A DNA stretch of 18,117 bases from Actinomycetes bacterium (lineage in GTDB: Bacteria > Actinomycetota > Actinomycetes > Propionibacteriales > Propionibacteriaceae): contig JAEZYG010000061.1 of the NCBI GenBank assembly GCA_023419175.1, positions 1-18,117 of the forward strand. Reading direction: 5' to 3'. A program made the translations under genes and the position numbers. Under the pieces are notes generated by a model. That model ran no database searches. It saw only the letters and a list, made by a program, of their open reading frames with translations, and was not told where the DNA came from. Shown here piece by piece: positions 1 through 7,153 of the stretch; position 1 is the stretch's first letter, and each line of letters begins with the position of its first letter.

Positions 1-563
1 GCATTGAGCTCTGCCACCTTTGCACCGGTCAAGATTGGGGTAGCGATAGCGCCGAAGGGGACAGCATAGGTATTACCCACTAGGACGGTCACAGCGGCTT
101 TCATAGGCTTGAAACCGATAGCGACGAGCATGATGCCGACGATGGCAACAGGAGCGCCGAAACCAGCCAATGCTTCAAGCAATGCACAGAAGGCAAAACC
201 GATGAGAACGCCGAGGACTCGAGGATCGGGAGAGATGACATTAAAAGCTTTCATCAAGTCATCGTGATGACCTGAAGCCACCGTCAACTCAAAGAAGAAG
301 ATCGCGCACAGCACGATCCAAGTGATGGGGAAAATACCGAAGGCTGCTCCCTCAAAAGCTGAGGATACCGCCATGACTGCCGGCATTTTATAGACAGCTA
401 TCGCAACAGCCATGGACACTGCCACACCCAAAAGGCATGACCAGTGAGCTTTCATCTTGAGCACACCGAGGCAGACGAATACGACGATGAGCGGCAGCAT
501 CGCCAAGAGGGCAGAATAGAGAAGACTGCCTCCTAGCGGCGCGATTTCCGGTTGAAACTGCAT
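1..563 (-). CDS. lldP: L-lactate permease, N-terminal part (gene runs off the left edge)
   Basis: Membrane symporter that imports lactate (in E. coli LldP also glycolate) with protons. The reverse strand reads without a stop from an ATG at 561-563 to the window edge, giving about 187 residues of a family usually near 550. Residues 1-55 hold hydrophobic segments typical of the LctP N-terminus (MLPLIVVFVCLGVL, then SCLLGVAVSMAVAIAV). The family signature follows as FAFCALLEALAGFGAPVAIV, then VGNTYAVPFGAIATPI. A GGAG Shine-Dalgarno sequence sits 8 bases before the ATG, and the frame is closed by a stop farther upstream, which supports this start. It is divergent from the dehydrogenase gene at 1086; a permease beside a D-lactate dehydrogenase also occurs in Shewanella (SO_1522/SO_1521). 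The family call is firm; the exact substrate is inferred. Confidence 0.93.
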   Translation of the reverse strand, partial: MQFQPEIAPLGGSLLYSALLAMLPLIVVFVCLGVLKMKAHWSCLLGVAVSMAVAIAVYKMPAVMAVSSAFEGAAFGIFPITWIVLCAIFFFELTVASGHHDDLMKAFNVISPDPRVLGVLIGFAFCALLEALAGFGAPVAIVGIMLVAIGFKPMKAAVTVLVGNTYAVPFGAIATPILTGAKVAELN

Positions 564-1085
564 ACGGGAACTCCGTTGTCCGAAGGTGCCAGACGCCAAT
601 ACTGGCCAATGGTTTCACCATTGCGTATCTAAGATTACGCGATATAGGGGGATGAACGTCAAGATTTCAACATTTTTATGAAAGCAGAGCCATAAACCCT
701 TTCCTATTTATAAAATGATTTCATTTCTTTAATTGATCTATTTGACGGATCGCGGCGGTAGCCAAAGGGAACTAGCCGACTTCACCCCACGAGAAAACCC
801 AGCCTCTCTTCGAGAAATTTTTCCTATAGACAAGCCTTTTTGCCCACCTCCTGCAACAGAGAACCTCGTAGAGAAGTTTTCAAACAGGTAGGCGTTGCAC
901 ACTTTTTCAGAGAGGAGCACAAATTCTTACATTGGGTAAACGATTTTTTCTTAGAAAGACCTAACTCGAACAGAAAGGTAGATTAAAAATACTGTTTTTT
1001 ATTTTAAATGGAATTTGATCTCCTTATGAATCGAAGAGAACTAAAGTGAGAAACAGTTTTTAGAATGCGACCGAAAGAAGGAAAG
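564..1085. other. Long AT-rich intergenic region between divergent lactate genes
   Basis: About 500 bases with no convincing gene. Stretches 660-740 and 900-1060 are visibly AT-rich (runs of T, TATTTATAAAATG, ATTTTTTCTTAG). The middle, 745-900, is more GC-balanced and holds a short imperfect stem, CGGC/GCCG near 756-780 enclosing TAG/CTA. A 60-codon GTG frame on the reverse strand (738-920) has no ribosome site and no recognisable protein character, so I do not call it. The region must carry the dehydrogenase promoter, but I cannot pick one with confidence. Its length would allow a regulatory RNA or several operators. Confidence 0.6.
621..662 (-). promoter_or_regulatory. Candidate promoter and dyad operator of the lactate permease gene
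   Basis: On the reverse strand a TTGACG box (657-662) is followed after 17-19 bases by CGTAAT/TAATCT (632-639), about 70 bases before the permease ATG. An imperfect inverted repeat overlaps the -10 side: on the plus strand TTGCGTATC (621-629), spacer TAA, then GATTACGCGA (633-642), whose reverse complement TCGCGTAATC differs by one substitution and one inserted base. A repressor site over a -10 box would suit substrate induction. No known regulator consensus was recognised, and promoter calls by eye are weak. Confidence 0.35.
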
Positions 1086-3923
1086 ATGTCCGCTCTCACC
1101 TCACGCGTCGGTTTCTCATCCGTCCCCTTCGAAGCAGTCAACGCTCTCAGCGAAGCCCTCGGCAATGACGTCGAGGTCACTACACGAGCCCTTGAACGCG
1201 TCGCTCTGGCGGTTGACGCCTCTCACTATCTATCCGTCCCAGACGCCATCACCCGTCCACGAACCCCCCGTCATGTCGCATTGGCAATGGGAGTCGCCGC
1301 CCGATGTGGGTGGCCGATGACCTTACGCGGCGGAGGAACCAGCCTTTCTGGACAGGCTATGAGCGAAGGACTCACCGTCGATGTCCGTCGCCACTTTAGA
1401 GCCATCGAAGTTTTAGACGATGAAGGTTCACGAGTACGAGTTCAGCCCGGAGCTACCATCGGACAAGTCAACGCTGTACTCAATCGCTATAAGACCAAGC
1501 TCGGCCCCGACCCTGCCAGCTCAGTCGCCTGCACCATCGGAGGATTGATCGCCAATAACTCCTCTGGCATGACATGTGGTACGACTGCCAATACCTATCG
1601 CACCTTGGAATCGATGGTTTTCGTTCTTCCCAGCGGCACCATCATCGATACCAGCGACCCACATGCTGACGATCATCTGCGTTCCGCTGAACCCGCTCTT
1701 GTCGAATTGCTTGAATCCCTCAAGACTCAGCTTCGACGTCCCGAGATGAAAGCCGATATTCAACGCCGCTATGCCATCAAAAACACTATGGGATACGGCT
1801 TGAACTCCTTTATCGATTTCGACACCCCTGCCAAGATTCTCGAACATCTCATGATCGGCAGTGAAGGCACCCTAGGTTTCGTAGCTGAAGCCGTCTTTAG
1901 AACTGTCAAGATCAAACCCAAGACATCGACAGGCTTCTTGTTATTCAATTCTTTAGATGCCGCCACCGCTGCCCTCCCCACCATCGTCTCATCGGGAGCA
2001 GCAGTAGCCGAGCTACTCGATTCCGCAGCGATCCTGGCGATGGGCGAAGAGGGAGCAAGCGTTCTTCCGCCGAATTTCACCGTAAGCGACCAAGCGACCC
2101 TCCTCGTCGAATATCAAGCCGATAGCGACGAGGAATTGGAAGCCCTCACCCGCCAGGCATCCGATAAATTCACCGGCTTTGATCTGTATTGCGATGCCGA
2201 GATGACCCATGACGCACAACGCCGAGCCCAGATGTGGACGATGAGAAATGGGCTCTATACCAAGGTCATGAAGAATCGTCCACGCGGCACAGTAGCACTC
2301 TTGGAAGATGTCGCCGTCCCCACAGAACGTCTCGGCTCGGTCTGTTCGGATTTACAGGTTCTTTTCGACCGCCACAACTACAAGGGAGGCGTCATCTTCG
2401 GACATGCGAAAGATGGCAATATTCACTTCCTCGTCACCGAAGATTTCGCCGGTCCTACATCGATGAAACGCTATGAAGATTTCACCGAAGATATGGTTCA
2501 ACTCATCTTGAACGAATCGGGTACGTTAAAAGCCGAGCACGGAACTGGACGCATCATGGCTCCATTCGTCCAACGCCAATATGGCGACGAGCTTTACCAG
2601 GCAATGTGGTCTGTCAAGAAAGCCTGCGATCCGCTCATGATCCTCAATCCTGGAGCTGTCCTCACAGAAGATCCCGATCAACATCTCAAAAAGATCAAGA
2701 CGACCCAACCCGTACGCTCAGTGATCGACAACTGCGTTGAATGCGGATATTGCGAACCGGTATGCCCTTCCCAACATCTGACCACCACACCACGTCAACG
2801 AATCGTCATTCAGCGAGCCATCGCCGCAGCTCAAGCCGAAGGTAATAACGATCTCGCCCAGGAACTCTATGAACAAGAAGATTATGCCGTCGTCCAAACG
2901 TGCGCTGTGGACGGCATGTGTCAAACAGCCTGTCCCGTCCAGATCAATACGGGAGATCTCGTCCGAGACCTTCGCGCTGAACGAGCTAATCCAGCTATAG
3001 ATTACGCCTGGGATCAAGCGGCGAAGATGTGGGATCCTTTCACCCGTCTTGCCTCTATCGGGATGACGACCGCCCAATCTCTGCCCCACCAATTGGTAAA
3101 AGGCGGACTCGATACCGCCCGCAAAGTCATCAGCCCCGATCTCTTGCCCACCTTGTCGAAGGAATTACCCAAGGGAGGCCAGTACCGTCGTCCAGCTCGC
3201 ACATCGCTTCCCGATGCTATCTTCATGCCGGCATGTGTGGGATCGATGTTCGCCAGCCAGCACCGATGCGGATCCGGCGTCCAAGAAGCGGTCATGGATC
3301 TTAGCCGTCAGGCTGGTATCCGATTGACCATCCCGAAAGGAATTGGCGGACTGTGCTGTGCAACCCCGTGGAAGTCGAAAGGTTTGCGCACCGGAGCGCA
3401 CAGGATGGGGCAACGGCTCGTCGATGTTCTAGGAGAAGCCAGTGATGGATGGCGGCTACCGATCATTTGTGACAACGTCTCGTGCAGCGAAGGTATCGCA
3501 ATCGCTTTGGAGAAGGAAGGGATCGACAAGGCGACTGTGATCGACGCAACCGTTTTCACAGCAGAAAAGATCGCTGAACATCTCCCCCGCTTGAATAAGG
3601 CGAGACGAGCTGTCGTCCATCCCACCTGTTCAAGTACTCGTATGGGAATCAACGATGCCTTGATGGTTCTTGCAGCTCTCGTCGCCGATGAAGTGATCGT
3701 TCCAGACGGATGGAGATGTTGCGCTTTCGCTGGAGACCGCGGACTTCTCCACCCCGAATTAACTGCCACCGCCACTCGTGAAGAGGCAGCTAGCGCTATC
3801 AATCTCGATGCGGATCTTTACCTATCGTGTAACCGCACCTGCGAATTGGGAATGAGTCGAGCAACCGGACACACCTATGTCCATGTGCTTGAAGAAATCG
3901 CAGCTCGATTGAAAGAATGCTGA
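1086..3923 (+). CDS. dld: FAD-binding and [4Fe-4S] oxidoreductase, D-lactate dehydrogenase type (Dld-II-like)
   Basis: Membrane-associated respiratory dehydrogenase, most likely oxidising D-lactate to pyruvate and passing electrons through FAD and iron-sulfur clusters to quinone. From an ATG at 1086 it has 945 residues. First comes a FAD-binding PCMH-type domain with RGGGTSLSGQ (81-90), PDPASS (141-146) and NNSSG (157-161), then a FAD-oxidase C-terminal domain. Two cysteine clusters follow: CVECGYCEPVCP (about 549-560) and CAVDGMCQTACP (about 605-616). GlpC/LldE-type cysteine-rich repeats close the protein (GLCCATPWKSKG, RCCAFAGDRG, CNRTC). This matches the one-polypeptide architecture of Shewanella Dld-II. 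An in-frame ATG at 1065 lacks a ribosome site, while the 1086 ATG follows AGAAGG, although at short spacing. The neighbouring permease supports lactate. The alternative is a D-2-hydroxyglutarate dehydrogenase (YdiJ group), which shares this domain order but is usually longer. Confidence 0.9.
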   Translation: MSALTSRVGFSSVPFEAVNALSEALGNDVEVTTRALERVALAVDASHYLSVPDAITRPRTPRHVALAMGVAARCGWPMTLRGGGTSLSGQAMSEGLTVDVRRHFRAIEVLDDEGSRVRVQPGATIGQVNAVLNRYKTKLGPDPASSVACTIGGLIANNSSGMTCGTTANTYRTLESMVFVLPSGTIIDTSDPHADDHLRSAEPALVELLESLKTQLRRPEMKADIQRRYAIKNTMGYGLNSFIDFDTPAKILEHLMIGSEGTLGFVAEAVFRTVKIKPKTSTGFLLFNSLDAATAALPTIVSSGAAVAELLDSAAILAMGEEGASVLPPNFTVSDQATLLVEYQADSDEELEALTRQASDKFTGFDLYCDAEMTHDAQRRAQMWTMRNGLYTKVMKNRPRGTVALLEDVAVPTERLGSVCSDLQVLFDRHNYKGGVIFGHAKDGNIHFLVTEDFAGPTSMKRYEDFTEDMVQLILNESGTLKAEHGTGRIMAPFVQRQYGDELYQAMWSVKKACDPLMILNPGAVLTEDPDQHLKKIKTTQPVRSVIDNCVECGYCEPVCPSQHLTTTPRQRIVIQRAIAAAQAEGNNDLAQELYEQEDYAVVQTCAVDGMCQTACPVQINTGDLVRDLRAERANPAIDYAWDQAAKMWDPFTRLASIGMTTAQSLPHQLVKGGLDTARKVISPDLLPTLSKELPKGGQYRRPARTSLPDAIFMPACVGSMFASQHRCGSGVQEAVMDLSRQAGIRLTIPKGIGGLCCATPWKSKGLRTGAHRMGQRLVDVLGEASDGWRLPIICDNVSCSEGIAIALEKEGIDKATVIDATVFTAEKIAEHLPRLNKARRAVVHPTCSSTRMGINDALMVLAALVADEVIVPDGWRCCAFAGDRGLLHPELTATATREEAASAINLDADLYLSCNRTCELGMSRATGHTYVHVLEEIAARLKEC

Positions 3924-3927
3924 TCTT

Positions 3928-3961
3928 AAGGTGAGCTGGCAGGTGATGCCAGCTCACCTTT
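3928..3961. terminator. Intrinsic terminator between convergent dld and murI
   Basis: A perfect 14-bp stem, AAGGTGAGCTGGCA (3928-3941) and TGCCAGCTCACCTT (3947-3960), encloses the 5-base loop GGTGA and ends in TTTT on the plus strand. It begins five bases after the dld stop codon and touches the murI stop codon at 3961-3963. The plus-strand direction has the T run, so it mainly ends the dld transcript. The stem may also work in reverse for murI, where only a short mixed TTAA tail follows. Confidence 0.9.
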
Positions 3962-4779
3962 TAGTGAGATGATGTCTCCAATGTGATATGCCTCACATTC
4001 TCTACCAGATCGGCAATGAGTCGCTGTCCTAAATTTTCAAAAATGGAGGCGTTCCCCGTCGTATAAAAGTGGTGTTCTCCACGTGTCGTAGACGGATTGA
4101 GTAAACCTTGATCCGTCAAGATGGCAAAGGTTTCACGAGCTCCTTCGTCTGCTGAACTGACCAAGGTGACCGATGGCCCCATGAGATAGGAGATCACTCC
4201 AGAAAGTAAAGGATAGTGAGTACAACCCAAGATTAACGTGTCTACCTGTGCTTCCATCATGGGGGCAAGGTAGCAACGAGCCGCCTCCATAACCTCATCT
4301 CCTGCTGTAATTCCAGCTTCGACGAAGGGAACGAAGCGATCGCACACCTGAGTTGTCACCGTCACATCGCAGGCAGCCAATGCATCTTCATAGCTGGACG
4401 AACGAGCAGTAGCTTGGGTGCAGATCACTCCGATCTGACGATTACGAGTGATCGCTGCCGCTTTTCTCGCAGCTGGGACGATCACCTCGATGACGGGAAT
4501 GTCATAGCGTTCACGTGCATCATGTAGGGCGGCTGCCGATCCGGTATTACACGCGATAACAAGAGCTTTCACATTGTGATCTTTTAAATAATCTAAACAT
4601 TGCAAAGTGTTATGTCTCACCTGGGCAATGGATTGAGAACCGTAGGGAGCTCTTAAGGTATCCCCTAGATAGAGCAAATTTTCGCAGGGTAAAAGATCGG
4701 CGATAGCTCTGGCAACTGTCAGGCCTCCAAAACCGGAATCGAAAATGCCGATAGGAGCGCTAAGATCACTGGCTGTCAT
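3961..4779 (-). CDS. murI: Glutamate racemase
   Basis: Cytoplasmic, cofactor-independent racemase interconverting L- and D-glutamate, which supplies the D-glutamate of peptidoglycan. The 272 residues match the family's usual length. Visible motifs are GIFDSGFGGLTVARAI (11-26), ACNTGS with the first catalytic cysteine at 77, and LGCTHYPLL with the second catalytic cysteine at 186. The ATG lies inside the end of the DUF2017 gene, an overlap of 14 bases, so the two are likely translationally coupled. The order clpS, DUF2017, murI agrees with the mycobacterial region Rv1331-Rv1338, where other genes intervene. No oddity was seen. Confidence 0.97.
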   Translation of the reverse strand: MTASDLSAPIGIFDSGFGGLTVARAIADLLPCENLLYLGDTLRAPYGSQSIAQVRHNTLQCLDYLKDHNVKALVIACNTGSAAALHDARERYDIPVIEVIVPAARKAAAITRNRQIGVICTQATARSSSYEDALAACDVTVTTQVCDRFVPFVEAGITAGDEVMEAARCYLAPMMEAQVDTLILGCTHYPLLSGVISYLMGPSVTLVSSADEGARETFAILTDQGLLNPSTTRGEHHFYTTGNASIFENLGQRLIADLVENVRHITLETSSH

Positions 4780-5338
4780 CTGCTACCGCCACGAGAGATT
4801 CTTGTACCCACCCCAACCATTCATAGATCGACAGGGCAAAAAAACGGGGATCGGATTCATCGAGATCCTCATGATCGCATTCTTCACCGGTGATGTTGAG
4901 ACGGACTCCTAAAGCCAGACGCAGATTGGTCAAAGTCTTCAGCCATGCCCACAGATGGCTATCGCAGATTCTGCATTCTCCACCGCCGCGGCAGGATTCC
5001 AAATCTTTTAAAACCTTGCGGGCAGATGCGATTTTATCCTCACACTGGCCTATCGCTGTATATCGATGGAATTCTTCATCGGAACCCTCATCGTGATAGG
5101 CATGAGGGAAAAGACGATCGATGACAGGATCGCTACGGTCAGGAATGAAAGTGGCGCCATATCCCATCTCCGCTTCCAGACGGGAGAGAGGATCATCATC
5201 GCATGACGATTTTGTTACGACCTGAGTTTGACAACCCAATAATTCGATCAATTGGGACAGCAAACTGGTCAACAGATCGACTTCTTCAGCCTCAAAGATC
5301 GCAATAGAGGTGCAGCACTGTCTTTCAAAGGCGTGCAT
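4766..5338 (-). CDS. DUF2017 family protein
   Basis: Small soluble actinobacterial protein of unknown function, about 190 residues. It starts MHAFERQCCTSIAIFEAEEVDLLTSLLSQLIELLG, here quoted as MHAFERQ then a leucine-rich helix near residues 15-35, which is the DUF2017 N-terminal pattern. Acidic stretches and SIYEWLGWVQESL near the C-terminus also fit. Three in-frame starts are possible: 5365, 5341 and 5338. The AGGAGG at 5343-5348 leaves one base before the 5341 ATG but four before the 5338 ATG, so 5338 is chosen; 5365 would lie upstream of that site. It overlaps the clpS stop. The constant pairing with ClpS in actinobacteria suggests a role linked to ClpS/ClpCP proteolysis, but this is inference. 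Confidence 0.85.
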   Translation of the reverse strand: MHAFERQCCTSIAIFEAEEVDLLTSLLSQLIELLGCQTQVVTKSSCDDDPLSRLEAEMGYGATFIPDRSDPVIDRLFPHAYHDEGSDEEFHRYTAIGQCEDKIASARKVLKDLESCRGGGECRICDSHLWAWLKTLTNLRLALGVRLNITGEECDHEDLDESDPRFFALSIYEWLGWVQESLVAVADDSQ

Positions 5339-5643
5339 CATTCCTCCTGACCGACCGTAGCCCATAGACCATAGGAATGCATCGCTTGGACGTCTCGTTC
5401 CATCGCCTCACGTGTACCCGAATTGACGATCGCTTTTCCGTCCATATGGACTTGGAACATCAACCGTTCCGCCACATCTTTGGAATAGCCAAAATAGCTG
5501 GTGAAGACATAGGTGACATAGCTCATCAGGTTAACCGGATCATCCCATACGATCGTCGTCCACCGGCGTGAAGAAAGAGCATCGTGCTGCGCTTTATCGT
5601 CAAGTGCGGTAGCACCCTCAGTCCAAGTCGCTTCAGTGGGCAT
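5338..5643 (-). CDS. clpS: ATP-dependent Clp protease adaptor ClpS
   Basis: Adaptor that binds proteins with N-terminal degron residues and delivers them to the ClpC/ClpA unfoldase of the Clp protease (N-end rule). With the ATG at 5643 the protein has 101 residues, normal for ClpS. The core shows TIVWDDPVNLMSYVTYVF, the actinobacterial version of the substrate-pocket motif, followed by FGYSKDVAERLMFQVHMDGKAIV with the conserved LM..VH..GKA segment, and it ends GLWATV. An earlier in-frame ATG at 5724 would add 27 residues and leave only 15 bases to the divergent pncB start. The 5643 start gives the family's length and about 96 bases for promoters, so I prefer it; its ribosome site (GGGA) is weak. 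The stop overlaps the next gene in an ATGA context. Confidence 0.93.
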   Translation of the reverse strand: MPTEATWTEGATALDDKAQHDALSSRRWTTIVWDDPVNLMSYVTYVFTSYFGYSKDVAERLMFQVHMDGKAIVNSGTREAMERDVQAMHSYGLWATVGQEE

Positions 5644-5739
5644 AGTCCCATTGTGCGCTATTGCACCAAATTTCTCCTTCTTATCTGCCCATCCATCGAT
5701 AAAATCACTAATCGTTACCTTCATCGCTAGGCTGATCGT

Positions 5740-7095
5740 ATGGAATCGACCTCTTTGCTCACCGATATGTATGAGCTGACGATGATCCGGGCTGCTTTGA
5801 AAGCCAAGACGGCTTTCCGCCGCTGCACCTTTGAACTTTTTCCCCGCAGACTTCCTCATGGACGCAGTTACGGCGTGGTCGCAGGAACTGGGCGCGCATT
5901 GGAAGCGATCAAAGCCTTTCATTTCACATCGTGGCAGATCGACTATCTTCTCTCCTCTGGAGTAATCGATGAGGAGATGGCTTCCTGGCTTGCCGATTTT
6001 CACTTCCAAGGCACAATTCGAGGCTATCCGGAAGGGGAATTATTCTTCTCCGGCTCCCCCATCATGGAAGTCGAAGGCAGTTTCGCTGAAGTCGTCCTTC
6101 TAGAGACCCTCCTGCTATCGATTTTCAATCACGACTCGGCAGTCGCCTCGGCAGCATCGCGTATGACTTTAGCGGCTGAGGGACGTCCGATCATTGAAAT
6201 GGGAGGGCGACGTACTCATGAATACGGTGCAGTCGCTGCCGCACGAGCCGCCTGGATCGCTGGTTTTGGTTCAACGTCGAACCTCGAAGCTGGACGACGA
6301 TGGAATATTCCCGTTTCCGGGACGGCAGCTCATGCCTTCACCATGCTTTTCGATTCTGAGCAGGATGCTTTCCGAGCTCAACTTGCAACTCAAGGCGAGC
6401 AGACGACCCTTCTTGTCGATACCTACGATGTCGATAGCGCCATTCGCCAAGCGATCGCTTTGACTAAAGGACGTCTTGCAGCTATCCGCTTAGATTCTGG
6501 GGATTTGACCACCGAAGTGCGTAGGGTGCGTACATTGCTCGACTCTTTAGGGGCAAAAGAGACAAAGATCATCGTCACCAACGATCTCGATGAATATCAG
6601 ATCGCAGCCCTCAGAGGGGCTCCCGTGGACGGTTTCGGCGTGGGGACGTCCGTGGTGACAGGATCTGGACATCCTACTTGCGGGATGGTCTATAAGATGG
6701 TCTCTCGCGCCGAGAGCGATGAGGTCGATGCCATTCAATATCCGGTGATGAAGAAGGCAAAAAATAAGTCCACCATTGGCGGACGTAAAAGCGTTATGCG
6801 TCAGCTCAATGCGGACGGCATCGCTACCGCTGAAATCATCGGTATCGGAATGGAACCGCGCGTCGATTCCAATGACCGTTTGGTGATGGTCGATCTCGTC
6901 CGTGACGGCGAGATTATCGGTGAAGAACCTCTCCAACTGGCTCGTGAACGCCATCTCAAAGCGAGAGCGGAATTACCTCTTGCCGGTTTGAAAATCAGCC
7001 GCGCTGAACAGGCGATCCCGACGATCTATATCGATTCATCTGGTAAGAGCAGTAATGGGATCTATCTTTCCCAACCGGCTCCTTCCAATCTCTAA
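5740..7095 (+). CDS. pncB: Nicotinate phosphoribosyltransferase
   Basis: Cytoplasmic enzyme of the NAD salvage (Preiss-Handler) pathway, joining nicotinate and phosphoribosyl pyrophosphate, with ATP hydrolysis, to give nicotinate mononucleotide. The 451 residues begin STSLLTDMYELTMIRAAL, the standard N-terminus. GGRRTH lies at 155-160, GTAAHAF has the histidine that is phosphorylated in the family at 198, and the phosphate-binding RLDSGDL is at 250-256. The start has only a poor ribosome site (AGG, 8 bases away). A TAGGCT hexamer lies six bases before the ATG, so a leaderless transcript is possible. Mycobacterial pncB1 (Rv1330c) is likewise divergent from clpS (Rv1331), which supports the call. 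Confidence 0.96.
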   Translation: MESTSLLTDMYELTMIRAALKAKTAFRRCTFELFPRRLPHGRSYGVVAGTGRALEAIKAFHFTSWQIDYLLSSGVIDEEMASWLADFHFQGTIRGYPEGELFFSGSPIMEVEGSFAEVVLLETLLLSIFNHDSAVASAASRMTLAAEGRPIIEMGGRRTHEYGAVAAARAAWIAGFGSTSNLEAGRRWNIPVSGTAAHAFTMLFDSEQDAFRAQLATQGEQTTLLVDTYDVDSAIRQAIALTKGRLAAIRLDSGDLTTEVRRVRTLLDSLGAKETKIIVTNDLDEYQIAALRGAPVDGFGVGTSVVTGSGHPTCGMVYKMVSRAESDEVDAIQYPVMKKAKNKSTIGGRKSVMRQLNADGIATAEIIGIGMEPRVDSNDRLVMVDLVRDGEIIGEEPLQLARERHLKARAELPLAGLKISRAEQAIPTIYIDSSGKSSNGIYLSQPAPSNL

Positions 7096-7106
7096 TTTTC
7101 TTTTAC

Positions 7107-7131
7107 GGGCTGAGGCTACTCCCCTCAGCCC
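7107..7131. terminator. Hairpin between convergent pncB and malQ
   Basis: An 8-bp perfect inverted repeat, GGGCTGAG (7107-7114) and CTCAGCCC (7124-7131), with a 9-base loop. It lies in the 58-base gap between two convergent stop codons, the usual place for a bidirectional terminator. No T run follows on either strand, so it would have to act as a tail-less terminator or with Rho. Confidence 0.6.
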
Positions 7132-7153
7132 ACTGTATATCGAGAGAATTGGA

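Noticed and set aside
388..621. 77-codon frame on the reverse strand at the left edge
   Set aside because: It overlaps the lactate permease gene in another frame; the permease frame gives a clear family signature and this one does not.
812..832. Short TCTC/GAGA stem followed by T run in the long intergenic region
   Set aside because: A 4-bp stem is too weak for a terminator, and no transcript is known to end there.
738..920. 60-codon reading frame on the reverse strand in the long intergenic region
   Set aside because: GTG start without a ribosome site, no recognisable motif, and residue composition like translated non-coding DNA.
3308..3802. 164-codon frame on the reverse strand
   Set aside because: Antisense to the cysteine-rich C-terminus of the dehydrogenase; no motif and no ribosome site.
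5644..6009. Extended ClpS start at 6009 or 5724
   Set aside because: The 6009 start would lie inside pncB, and the 5724 start makes ClpS longer than the family and leaves no promoter space. The 5643 start gives the usual length.
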